DNA of 64,000 bases, from contig NZ_OZ060382.1 of assembly GCF_964058995.1 (NCBI RefSeq), positions 186,001 through 250,000 on the forward strand, written 5' to 3'. This DNA comes from Buchnera aphidicola (Chaitophorus populicola). GTDB taxonomy: Bacteria > Pseudomonadota > Gammaproteobacteria > Enterobacterales > Enterobacteriaceae. A model generated the notes under the pieces. It was not told the DNA's origin and did no database searches. It worked only from the letters and a program-made list of their open reading frames with translations. Of this stretch, positions 51,722-60,734 are shown piece after piece. How positions within the stretch are numbered: the stretch's first letter is position 1; each line of letters starts with the position of its first letter. The position numbers and the translations under genes were made by a program.

Positions 51722-52722
51722 ATTTTTCCTATTTTAGAAATATTTTTTATAAAATTATAAATTTTACCACTATGAATAATTTTTAAACTTTTATCAGTAT
51801 TTTTTTTTAAATTTTTATTTCCAAAAATTTTTAATAAGATAGCTGTATTAATTGCTATCAATTCATTGTCTTTATTTGATCCTTGACCTTTAAAAATTTT
51901 TTTCAAAATTTTAAAATTGTCTTTTAAAGTTCGTTTTTTAATATTTTTTTTTTTTCTCCATAATACACCAAAATCTGCAGGAGTATATAATTTAGATTGA
52001 ATTTTATTATGTTTAATTTTAATAAAATGAGTAGGTGCATGTAAAGTTGCTTCATCTGTTTGATCACTATTAATTAAAAATATTTTTTTATATTTCATTT
52101 TTTTTATTATTTTTGCTATAAAAAACATTATATCTCTGTTATATGTTCCAATTACACCTAATTTAGGTTGAGAAGGATTTAATAGAGGACCTGCAATATT
52201 AAAAAAACTTCTAATTTTTAATTCAGATCGAACTTTATGGACATTTTTAAATATAGGATTGTATTTTTGTGCATTTAAAAAACAAATATTAAAATTTTTA
52301 AACATTTTTTGTGATAATTTTTTAGACATATATGTATTAATATTAAAAGATCGTAATATATTAGAAGATCCTGAAGCACTAGTAATACTTTCATTACAAT
52401 GTTTAATAATTTTAAATCCTAGTAATGCTGCAATTAAAGCACTAGATGTAGAAACATTGATTCCATTACTTGAATCTCCACCTGTTCCTGCTATATCAGA
52501 ATACTTACATTTTTGTTTAGGAAATTTTGTCATTAGTTGCCAAGATGCTTTTATTAATCCATGTATTTCTCTTGTTTTGATTCCTTTAATTTGCATAGCA
52601 GTAATAATACTAGAAATTTGAGAGTTATTAATTTTTTTTTTTCCAATTGAAATCATTAATTTAAACATTTCTTCTTTTGTTAAATGTTTTATGTAAAGTA
52701 ATTTTTTTAAAATTTTTTTCAT
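51718..52722 (-). CDS. trpD: Anthranilate phosphoribosyltransferase
   Basis: Adds phosphoribosyl to anthranilate. 334 residues; no TrpG amidotransferase fused to it, unlike E. coli. GTGGD (79-83), the metal motif DEATLHAPT and Arg in VRSEL are intact. The usual KHGNRS reads KHCNES (residues 107-112), with Glu at the Arg position, and the SSKSGS Lys is Ala: an unusual active-site loop. First trp gene here; trpE and trpG are not in the window and are plasmid-borne in many Buchnera. Confidence 0.96.
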   Translation of the reverse strand: MKKILKKLLYIKHLTKEEMFKLMISIGKKKINNSQISSIITAMQIKGIKTREIHGLIKASWQLMTKFPKQKCKYSDIAGTGGDSSNGINVSTSSALIAALLGFKIIKHCNESITSASGSSNILRSFNINTYMSKKLSQKMFKNFNICFLNAQKYNPIFKNVHKVRSELKIRSFFNIAGPLLNPSQPKLGVIGTYNRDIMFFIAKIIKKMKYKKIFLINSDQTDEATLHAPTHFIKIKHNKIQSKLYTPADFGVLWRKKKNIKKRTLKDNFKILKKIFKGQGSNKDNELIAINTAILLKIFGNKNLKKNTDKSLKIIHSGKIYNFIKNISKIGKI

Positions 52723-52862
52723 TTTTTTTATATTTATTAATTAAATTAATATTTTCTTTAAAATTAAATATATTTTAAAGCATTTTTTTTATGTTTGTAG
52801 TAAATAATATTGAAAGATTATTTAATAATTTATTAATTAAAGTTTTTATATAAATTATATAT

Positions 52863-53639
52863 TTAATACAATAATTTCATTTTTTTTAAAATAAATGAAA
52901 GAATTTTAGAATTATTTGCTATAATAACCGTTTTATTATTGTAATCAAATCCACCTGTATAATCACTAATTATTCCTCCTGATTCTTTAACATGTAAAAT
53001 ACCTGAATAATAATTTTTCATTTGAAAATTATGTTCGATAATACAATCAATTCTTCCATTAGCTAAATATACTAAATCTAAAGGTATTAAATTAGTACTT
53101 CTAAAAGAAATTCCTTTTTCAAAGATATTTTTTAAAATTTGATAGAAAATATGATGATTTTTACATAATAAATAATTAATTTTTGCAGAAATAAAAATTT
53201 TTTTAAATAAATTTTCTTTTGAAGATCTCATTCTATGTCCATTAATTTGAGCTCCATGTCCGTTTACTGCTGTAAATAATTCATTTTTTAATGGATCATA
53301 TATTACTGAAGAATTGATTTTATTTCTTATAAAAATTGTTATTGATATACAAAAATTTGGAAATCTTTTTTTAAAGTTTTTTTTTCCATGAATAAGATTA
53401 ATAACCCAAGTTGGGTTTTTAAATTTCTTTAATTTGAGATTATTGTAATGAAATAATATATGATGATGAAAATATGATTTTTTTATTAAATTTATAATAA
53501 TATTTTTTGTTTTAAAAATTTCTTTTTTTAAAATTTCTTTATTTTTTAAATAATTAAATGTATTTTTATCATAAGCTTGAATAATATTATTACCTCCTTT
53601 TATGGCAGCTTGTATTGCTATATTTAATATAGGATGCAT
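52863..53639 (-). CDS. suhB: SuhB homologue lacking phosphatase metal ligands
   Basis: In E. coli SuhB has inositol monophosphatase activity and separately works as an rRNA antitermination factor bound to NusA. 258 residues (E. coli 267), aligning without gaps over the first ~140 (MHPILNIAIQAA; VIYDPLKNELFTA). Catalytic positions are all changed: Glu67/Glu68 become His64/Tyr65, DPLDGT becomes NLIHGK (Asp84, Asp87 to Asn81, His84), and the WD pair (Asp212) becomes Lys208-Asn209. The frame is full length and has SD AGGA, so it is expressed but probably not a phosphatase. Confidence 0.94.
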   Translation of the reverse strand: MHPILNIAIQAAIKGGNNIIQAYDKNTFNYLKNKEILKKEIFKTKNIIINLIKKSYFHHHILFHYNNLKLKKFKNPTWVINLIHGKKNFKKRFPNFCISITIFIRNKINSSVIYDPLKNELFTAVNGHGAQINGHRMRSSKENLFKKIFISAKINYLLCKNHHIFYQILKNIFEKGISFRSTNLIPLDLVYLANGRIDCIIEHNFQMKNYYSGILHVKESGGIISDYTGGFDYNNKTVIIANNSKILSFILKKMKLLY

Positions 53640-53901
53640 ATTTTTTCCTGTTTTAATAATAAGATTTAAAAATATTATTTTATAATATTTAAGTAGTTAT
53701 ATAATAATAAAATTATTAATTGTAAATTTTTTATTTATATATTTTATATTTTATATTTTTTATTTAGAAATAGAATTTTTATATAATTTAATTGTATCAA
53801 ATTTTTTAATTTATTTATTTTTTATTAAATATATTAAATGTATTTTATAAAATTTTGAAAATATATTTTAATATTCATATTTTTTATAAGGAATAATATT
53901 T

Positions 53902-55188
53902 ATGACTGTAAAAATAAGATCAATAAGAGGAATGCATGATTATCTTCCTGAAGAATTATATTTTTGGGAAAAAACTGAAAAAATTTTAAAAACAATATTT
54001 AAAAATTATGGATATAATGAAATTAGATTACCAACACTAGAAAATACTAAATTATTTAAAAAATCTATTGGTGCAGTTACTGATATTATAGAAAAAGAAA
54101 TGTACACATTTTTTGATCGTAAAAAGACAAGTATTACTTTACGACCAGAAGCAACAGCGAGTTGCGCTAGAGCTATTTTAGAAAATAATTTATTAAAAAA
54201 TATTCATCAAAGATTTTGGTATTTTGGACCTATGTTTAGATATGAAAGACCTCAAAAAGGACGTTATAGACAATTTTATCAGTTTGGGTGTGAGGTTTAT
54301 GGTTTAAGTGATCCTCATATAGATTTAGAATTAATAATGATTTTATATCGTTGTTGGAAAAATTTAAAAATAGATAAAAAATTTTTTTTAGAGATAAATT
54401 CTATTGGAAGTATAAAATCTCGTGAGAAATACAAAATTGATTTAATAAATTTCTTAAAAACTAATGTAAAACTTTTAGATATAGATTCTAAAAAAAGATT
54501 ATATACTAATCCTTTAAGAATTTTAGATAGTAAAAATTTAAATACACAAAATTTATTAAAGAATTCTCCAGTATTATTAGATTATATTGATGAAAATTCA
54601 AAAAATCATTTTAATATTTTATGTTCTTTGATGAAAGAAATAAATATTCCTTTTATCATTAATACAAAATTAATTAGAGGATTAGATTATTATAATAGCG
54701 TTGTATTTGAATGGAAATATAAAAGTAAAAGTTTAGGATCACAAAATACTATTTGTGCTGGAGGGCGTTATGATAATTTAATAAAAATTTTAGGAGGACC
54801 GGTAACTCCTGCATTAGGATTTGCAATTGGTATGGAACGTTTAATATATATTATTAGAAAAAATGAAAAAAAAATAAATACAAATTTAATCAATGATATT
54901 TATATAATTTCTAATTTACGAAAAAATACAATATTATATATAAAATATATAGAAAAAATTAGAAATATTTTTAATAAATTAAAAATTATTCAAGATTTTA
55001 ATTTAGGATCTATTAAGAAAAAAATAATTCGTGCAAAAAAATTTCAATCAAAAATAATTATAATCATAAATAAATATACTTTAATTAATCAAAAAATAGA
55101 AATTCGATATTTTAATAGTAATCAAGTAAATATAGTTAGTTTTAAAAAAATTATAGAAATATTAAAAAGTTTTTTTAATTATCATTAA
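53902..55188 (+). CDS. hisS: Histidyl-tRNA synthetase
   Basis: Class II synthetase. 428 residues (E. coli 424). Motif 2 FRYERPQKGRYRQFYQFG, histidine motifs RGLDYYNSVVFEW and AGGRYDNL, motif 3 ALGFAIGMERL, then the anticodon domain. SD AAGGA. Divergent from suhB over 262 bp. Confidence 0.98.
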   Translation: MTVKIRSIRGMHDYLPEELYFWEKTEKILKTIFKNYGYNEIRLPTLENTKLFKKSIGAVTDIIEKEMYTFFDRKKTSITLRPEATASCARAILENNLLKNIHQRFWYFGPMFRYERPQKGRYRQFYQFGCEVYGLSDPHIDLELIMILYRCWKNLKIDKKFFLEINSIGSIKSREKYKIDLINFLKTNVKLLDIDSKKRLYTNPLRILDSKNLNTQNLLKNSPVLLDYIDENSKNHFNILCSLMKEINIPFIINTKLIRGLDYYNSVVFEWKYKSKSLGSQNTICAGGRYDNLIKILGGPVTPALGFAIGMERLIYIIRKNEKKINTNLINDIYIISNLRKNTILYIKYIEKIRNIFNKLKIIQDFNLGSIKKKIIRAKKFQSKIIIIINKYTLINQKIEIRYFNSNQVNIVSFKKIIEILKSFFNYH

Positions 55189-55243
55189 CATATTAAAGTT
55201 TAAAAAATAATTTTTTAATATATAAAATTAAGGATTTTAACAA

Positions 55244-56497
55244 ATGTATATTAATGAAAGTAAAAATTATCAAAATGATAGTAAATTATGGAATTTATTA
55301 CGTCAAGAAACTTATAGACAAAATGAAAATATTACTTTAATAGCTTCCGAAAATTATGCTACAAAAGAAATAATGCAAGCTCAAGGATCTATTTTGACAA
55401 ATAAATATGCTGAAGGATATCCAAATCATCGTTATTATGGTGGATGTAAATATATAGATAAAATAGAAAATTTAGCAATTTATAGAGCAAAAAAATTATT
55501 TAAAGCTAGTTATGCTAATGTACAACCTCATTCTGGTTCTCAAGCAAATTTTGCTGTTTATCATGCACTCTTAAAACCAGGAGATTTAATTTTAGGAATG
55601 AATTTAATGGATGGAGGTCATTTAACACATGGATCTTTAGTAAACTTTTCAGGAAAAATATATAAATCTATATCTTATAAATTAAATAAATTTGGAAATA
55701 TTGATTATTCTAATATAAAATTTTTAGCGAAAAAATATCAACCTAAGGTAATAATTGGTGGTTTTTCGTCTTATTCAGGCATATGTAATTGGAAAAAAAT
55801 GCGAGAAATAGCTGATGAAATTAATGCTTATTTAGTTGTAGATATTGCACATATTGCTGGATTAATCGCTGCTGATTTATATCCTAGTCCTATAAATTAT
55901 GCACATGTAGTAACTACTACTACACATAAAACTCTTTCTGGACCAAGAGGAGGTTTAATATTATCTAACTTAAATGATCAAAAATTGTATGATAAATTAG
56001 ATAAATCTATTTTTCCTGGATCTCAAGGAGGACCTCTTATGCATGTTATAGCAGCTAAAGCTATTGCATTTAAAAACGCTATGAGTAAATGCTTTAAAAA
56101 ATATCAAAAACAAATTTTAAAAAATTCTAAAGTAATGTCAGAATATTTTTTAAAAAATAAATTTGAAATAATTTCTAATGGAACTCATAATCATTTGTTT
56201 GTTTTAAATCTAACTAAAAATAACATAACAGGAAAAGATGCAGAAAATTTTTTAAGTTTATCAAATATTATAGTAAATAAAAATACTATACCAAATGATT
56301 TAAAAAATCCTTTTATTACTTCTGGAATTAGAATTGGAACTCCTGCAATTACCAACAGAGGAATAAAAGAATTAGAATCAGAAAAAATTGCATATTTAAT
56401 AAAAATTTTGTTAAATAATTTTAAAAATTATCATACAAGTATTAAAATTAAAAAAATTATATTAGATATATGTAAAAAATATCCAATTTATTTGTAA
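55244..56497 (+). CDS. glyA: Serine hydroxymethyltransferase
   Basis: PLP enzyme making glycine and methylene-THF from serine. 417 residues, same as E. coli. PLP lysine in [15 protein letters not shown]-terminal [11 protein letters not shown] and [10 protein letters not shown]. Convergent with bioD, 10 bp apart, with no room for a separate terminator. Confidence 0.99.
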   Translation: MYINESKNYQNDSKLWNLLRQETYRQNENITLIASENYATKEIMQAQGSILTNKYAEGYPNHRYYGGCKYIDKIENLAIYRAKKLFKASYANVQPHSGSQANFAVYHALLKPGDLILGMNLMDGGHLTHGSLVNFSGKIYKSISYKLNKFGNIDYSNIKFLAKKYQPKVIIGGFSSYSGICNWKKMREIADEINAYLVVDIAHIAGLIAADLYPSPINYAHVVTTTTHKTLSGPRGGLILSNLNDQKLYDKLDKSIFPGSQGGPLMHVIAAKAIAFKNAMSKCFKKYQKQILKNSKVMSEYFLKNKFEIISNGTHNHLFVLNLTKNNITGKDAENFLSLSNIIVNKNTIPNDLKNPFITSGIRIGTPAITNRGIKELESEKIAYLIKILLNNFKNYHTSIKIKKIILDICKKYPIYL

Positions 56498-56507
56498 TTT
56501 TTTTATA

Positions 56508-57197
56508 TTAAATTAATAAAATATTTATTTTAATTTTATTAAAATTAATTTTTTTATTTTTTAAAAATTTTACTTCTCCTAAAAATGGTATTTTTAATTT
56601 TTTTTTTAAATACGAAATATATTCTTGATGATGTGTTTCTTTTTTTTTATAAGTATTATTTGCAATCCATCCTGAACATTTTAGTTTAGAATTTAAAATA
56701 GCATTTTTTGTTAAAATTGCGTGATTTATACAACCTATTTTAATGGCAATAATTATTAATACTGGTAATTTTTCTAAAATAACCCAATCTGAAAATTTGT
56801 TCTTATTAGATAAAGGAGTATGCCAACCCCCTGCTCCTTCTACTAAAATCCAATTTGCATGTTTAGAAATATTTTTTAATCCATTAGACATTTTTTTAAA
56901 ACAAATTTTTTTTTTATTTATTTTACTTGCAATATGTGGAGGAATAGATTTATCAAAATGTATTGGATTAATATCTTTCAGAGAAAAATTTTTAAAACTA
57001 TATTTATTTAATAAATATGCATCTTTATTAAATTTATAATTATTTTTTTTAATTATTGATCCGCATGAAACTGGTTTATATCCTACAGATTTAAACCCAA
57101 ATTTTTGAGCTTTTTTTAATAAGATACAACTTATTAAAGTTTTTCCAACATTTGTATCTGTTCCTGTAATAAAAATTTTTTTTTTTATGTTTTTCAT
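56508..57197 (-). CDS. bioD: Dethiobiotin synthetase
   Basis: ATP-dependent ureido-ring closure of DAPA. 229 residues (E. coli 225). P-loop GTDTNVGKTLISC (residues 12-24), Lys in GYKPVSCGS and VEGAGGWHTPL. Downstream of bioB with 135 bp between; that spacer holds a perfect inverted repeat (57242-57290). E. coli has bioF and bioC between bioB and bioD; both are absent. Confidence 0.97.
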   Translation of the reverse strand: MKNIKKKIFITGTDTNVGKTLISCILLKKAQKFGFKSVGYKPVSCGSIIKKNNYKFNKDAYLLNKYSFKNFSLKDINPIHFDKSIPPHIASKINKKKICFKKMSNGLKNISKHANWILVEGAGGWHTPLSNKNKFSDWVILEKLPVLIIIAIKIGCINHAILTKNAILNSKLKCSGWIANNTYKKKETHHQEYISYLKKKLKIPFLGEVKFLKNKKINFNKIKINILLI

Positions 57198-57241
57198 TAA
57201 ATTGTTAAGTAATTGTATTATATGAAATAATTTTAAGGAAT

Positions 57242-57290
57242 TTTATGTTAAACTTAATAAAATATTTTATATATTTAAGTTTAACATAAA
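57242..57290. repeat. Perfect 16-bp inverted repeat between bioB and bioD
   Basis: Arm 57242-57257 (TTTATGTTAAACTTAA) pairs completely with 57275-57290, 17-nt loop. Neither side has a U-tract in the transcribed direction, so it is a weak fit for an intrinsic terminator; a stabilising intercistronic hairpin or operator are alternatives. Confidence 0.6.
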
Positions 57291-57332
57291 TATTTTATAA
57301 TAATTTATAATTTACTATATAAAAATAGTAAG

Positions 57333-58334
57333 TTATTTTTCTAAAGCATTATAAAAAAATTTTTTTTTATAATTTTTTTTATTTAATTTAAATTTAAATT
57401 TTTCTGGTTTTAAATTTAATTTTTTAAATAATTTTATATCTTTTTTTTCACTTTGATTTTTTGTAGTTAATAATTTACAGCCATAAAAAATAGAATTTGC
57501 TCCTACCATAAAACACATAGCTTGTGTTTGAAAATTCATTTTCTCTCTTCCAGCAGAAAGTCTAATATATGATTTAGGCATCATAATTCTAGAAATTGCT
57601 ATAATTTTAATAAAATCAAATGCATTTACTTTTTTATTTTTTTCTAGCGGAGTTCCAGGAATTTTTACTAACATATTTATAGGAATACTTTCTGGAGGTT
57701 TTGGAAGATTAGATAATTCCATCAAAAATTCTATTCTATCTTGAATTTTTTCTCCTAACCCTATAATTCCTCCTGAACAAATTTTCATGCCAGAATTTCG
57801 AATATTATTTAAAGTATTTAATCTACTTTGATATGTTCTTGTAGAAATTATTTTCGAATAGAAGTTTTTAGAAGTATCTATATTATGATTATAGAAATCT
57901 AAACCTGCGTTTTTTAATTTTTTTGCTTGTTTTTCAGTTAATTCTCCCAATGTCATGCAAGTTTCTAGTCCTAATTTTTTCACTTTTTTAATAATTTTTT
58001 CTAAATACGGCATATCTCTTTCTTTAGGATTTTTCCATGCTGCACCCATACAAAAACGACTTGCACCTATTTTTTTTGCTTTTTTTGCAGCTTTAAGAAT
58101 TTTATTTTTATCTAATAAAGGTTTATTTTTTAAATGAGTTGAATATCTTGAACTTTGAGGACAGTATTTACAATCTTCAGGGCATAAACCCGTTTTAATA
58201 GATAATAAAGTACTGATTTGAATAATATTTGGGTTAAAATTTTTACGATGTATTGTTTGAGCTTCATATATTAAATCAAAAAATGGTTTTTTAAAAAGTT
58301 TTTTAGTTTTTTCTAAAGTCCAACGTAATTTCAT
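57333..58334 (-). CDS. bioB: Biotin synthase
   Basis: Radical-SAM enzyme inserting sulfur into dethiobiotin. 333 residues (E. coli 346). 4Fe-4S ligands CPEDCKYC; 2Fe-2S ligands in [22 protein letters not shown] and Arg in RLSAGRE are all intact. GGAG SD before ATG. Divergent from bioA across 81 bp, as in the E. coli bio locus. Confidence 0.98.
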   Translation of the reverse strand: MKLRWTLEKTKKLFKKPFFDLIYEAQTIHRKNFNPNIIQISTLLSIKTGLCPEDCKYCPQSSRYSTHLKNKPLLDKNKILKAAKKAKKIGASRFCMGAAWKNPKERDMPYLEKIIKKVKKLGLETCMTLGELTEKQAKKLKNAGLDFYNHNIDTSKNFYSKIISTRTYQSRLNTLNNIRNSGMKICSGGIIGLGEKIQDRIEFLMELSNLPKPPESIPINMLVKIPGTPLEKNKKVNAFDFIKIIAISRIMMPKSYIRLSAGREKMNFQTQAMCFMVGANSIFYGCKLLTTKNQSEKKDIKLFKKLNLKPEKFKFKLNKKNYKKKFFYNALEK

Positions 58335-58415
58335 ATATACTCCGAAATAAATGTATTTTTTAAAGAAAAAGATTATAATTTATTAATATTTAAATTTAAA
58401 AAAAATAATACTCAT

Positions 58416-59702
58416 ATGAAAGAAAAAGATTTGTTTTTTGACAAAAAACATATTTGGCATCCTTATGAATCAATTACAAATACAAATAATTGTTTTTTAG
58501 TAACTTCTGCAAAAGGAATTTTTTTAAAATTATCTAATGGACAAAAGATTATTGATGGAATGTCTTCTTGGTGGTCTGTTATACATGGTTACAATCATAA
58601 AAGATTAAATTTAGCTTTAAATAAACAAATAAAAAAAATGTCACATGTAATGTTTGGAGGAATTACTCATAAACCTGCAATATCATTATGTCGTAAATTA
58701 TTAGAAATAACACCTAAGAATTTAGATTGTATTTTTTTAGCTGATTCTGGATCTGTTGCAATAGAAATAGCTATGAAAATGACTTTACAATATTGGAATG
58801 CTTTAAATGTCAATAAAACAAAATTTTTAACTATTAAAAATGGTTATCATGGAGATACATTTTTTGCGATCTCAGTTTCAGATCCTTTAAATTCTAAACA
58901 TAAAATATATAATAATGTTATATTAAAAAATATTTTTGCAGAATCTCCTGTTATATCTTTTGATGATATTTGGAATAATACTGATTTAAAATCTTTTGAA
59001 GAATTGATTTGTAAAAATCAACATAGTATTGCTGGAGTAATTTTAGAACCTATTGTTCAAGGTGCAGGAGGAATGAAATTTTATCATCCTAACTATTTAA
59101 AAAATGTAAGAAAATTATGTAATTTATATAATATTCCTTTAATTATAGATGAAATTGCAACAGGTTTTGGAAGAACTGGAAAATTATTTGCTTCCGAATA
59201 TTCTAATATTTCAGGAGATATATTATGTATTGGAAAAGCGTTAACTGCGGGTATGTTAACTTTATCAGCTGTTTTAACTACACGATATATTGCTGATATT
59301 ATAAGTTGTAGTAAGGCACAATGTTTAATGCATGGTCCAACTTATATGGGTAATCCTTTAGCATGTGCAGTTGCAAATGAAAATATTAAAATGTTAAAAG
59401 AGAATAAATGGAAAAAGCAAGTAAAAAATATAGAAATAGAATTAAAAAAAAATTTAAAAAGTTTATCTAATCATCCTAAAGTATCTAATGTACGAGTTTT
59501 AGGAGCTATTGGAGTAGTAGAATGTTTATATCCAATTAAAATAAAAAAAATGCAATCTTTTTTTATTAAAAATCATATCTGGATTAAACCATTTAAAAAT
59601 TTAATTTATACAACTCCTGCATATATTATTGATAAAGATAGCTTAAAAAAAATTACTAAAGTTATTGCTTTATCTTTAGATACAGATAATTTTATTTATT
59701 AA
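58416..59702 (+). CDS. bioA: DAPA aminotransferase (7,8-diaminononanoate synthase)
   Basis: SAM-dependent PLP aminotransferase converting KAPA to DAPA. 428 residues (E. coli 429). N-terminal HIWHPYESITN, PLP lysine in CIGKALTAGMLTLSA, DEIATGFGRTGK. With BioD and BioB gives biotin from KAPA; no BioF, BioC or BioH here. Convergent with pgl, 10 bp apart. Confidence 0.98.
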   Translation: MKEKDLFFDKKHIWHPYESITNTNNCFLVTSAKGIFLKLSNGQKIIDGMSSWWSVIHGYNHKRLNLALNKQIKKMSHVMFGGITHKPAISLCRKLLEITPKNLDCIFLADSGSVAIEIAMKMTLQYWNALNVNKTKFLTIKNGYHGDTFFAISVSDPLNSKHKIYNNVILKNIFAESPVISFDDIWNNTDLKSFEELICKNQHSIAGVILEPIVQGAGGMKFYHPNYLKNVRKLCNLYNIPLIIDEIATGFGRTGKLFASEYSNISGDILCIGKALTAGMLTLSAVLTTRYIADIISCSKAQCLMHGPTYMGNPLACAVANENIKMLKENKWKKQVKNIEIELKKNLKSLSNHPKVSNVRVLGAIGVVECLYPIKIKKMQSFFIKNHIWIKPFKNLIYTTPAYIIDKDSLKKITKVIALSLDTDNFIY

Positions 59703-59712
59703 AATAAAAAAT

Positions 59713-60729
59713 TTAATCTTTTAATAATAACACTTCAATCCATAAAGGTCCTTGCATAATATTAAAATTTAATTCTTGATTTAACAAACCATTCTTTTTA
59801 TTTATAGAATATATAGATATAGAGCTCGATTTTTGACCTGCTACAATAAGATATGTACCTGTTTGATCAATATTAAAACTACGAGGTTGTTTGACAGTTT
59901 GATAAATTTTAGTAAACTTTAATATCCCTGTATGTGGATTTATTTGAAATAATGAAATTGTACTTGTTGCTCTTTCAGAAGCATATAAAAAATACCCACA
60001 AGGAGAAATATGTATATCTGCAGCCCATTTTTTTTTAACAAAAATTGGTATAATTTCTATTTTTTGTATATATTTAAATGTATTTTTTAAAATTATTTTT
60101 TGTATATCCCATACAGTAATTGTGCTATTAAGTTCATTTAAAACATATAAATATTTATTATTTGGATGAATTGACATATGTCGTGGTCCATAATTTTTAT
60201 TGTAATATAAATTATTTGTATTAATTTCAAATAATTTATTAATATTTTCAATGTTATAAATAAATATTTTATTTAATTTTAAAGCAGCAACAAATAAAAA
60301 TCTATTAGATTGGTCTATTATAGAAGCATGACAACCTAAAACTTTATTTTTAATTTTATATGTTTTTGTTGGTATACCATTTTTACTTAATAAATGGCAG
60401 CTAATAGAATTATTTCCATAAGAACTATTAAATAAATACTTTTCATTAAGATCAATACAAATATGATTTGGATTTCCATATGTTTTTATTTCATTTTTTT
60501 TTTTCAATAGTCCTTTATAATTAATAGTATATGTTATAATTCGCGCATCATTTCTTACTCCAGCATATAATTTTTTTTTTTGTAAAGATAATTTAATAGG
60601 TTGAATCTCTCCATTTGTATCTATTTCTTGAATTTTTTTAATTTTATTTAATGAATTAAATTTAAATACTTGAATTTTATGATTTTTTGGAATAGAAACA
60701 TAAATAATATATTTTTTTGTTTTTTTCAT
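59713..60729 (-). CDS. pgl: 6-phosphogluconolactonase (beta-propeller type)
   Basis: Hydrolyses 6-phosphogluconolactone in the oxidative pentose phosphate pathway. 338 residues (E. coli YbhE 331), seven-bladed propeller with AADIHISPCGYFLYASERA, PRSFNIDQTGTYLIVAGQKS and YGPRHMSIHPNNKYLYVLNE. Starts 5 bp after the mfd stop, so co-transcribed with it. In E. coli ybhE also lies near the bio locus. Confidence 0.96.
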   Translation of the reverse strand: MKKTKKYIIYVSIPKNHKIQVFKFNSLNKIKKIQEIDTNGEIQPIKLSLQKKKLYAGVRNDARIITYTINYKGLLKKKNEIKTYGNPNHICIDLNEKYLFNSSYGNNSISCHLLSKNGIPTKTYKIKNKVLGCHASIIDQSNRFLFVAALKLNKIFIYNIENINKLFEINTNNLYYNKNYGPRHMSIHPNNKYLYVLNELNSTITVWDIQKIILKNTFKYIQKIEIIPIFVKKKWAADIHISPCGYFLYASERATSTISLFQINPHTGILKFTKIYQTVKQPRSFNIDQTGTYLIVAGQKSSSISIYSINKKNGLLNQELNFNIMQGPLWIEVLLLKD

Positions 60730-60734
60730 TTTTT

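Noticed and set aside
52723-52862. trp leader peptide/attenuator upstream of trpD
   Set aside because: No Trp-rich short frame or paired hairpins in the 140 bp between suhB and trpD.
57242-57290. BirA (BioO) operator
   Set aside because: The dyad arms differ from TTGTAAACC and the equivalent spacing is about 23 instead of about 16 bases; it is also not between bioA and bioB where the operator belongs. Kept only as an unexplained repeat.
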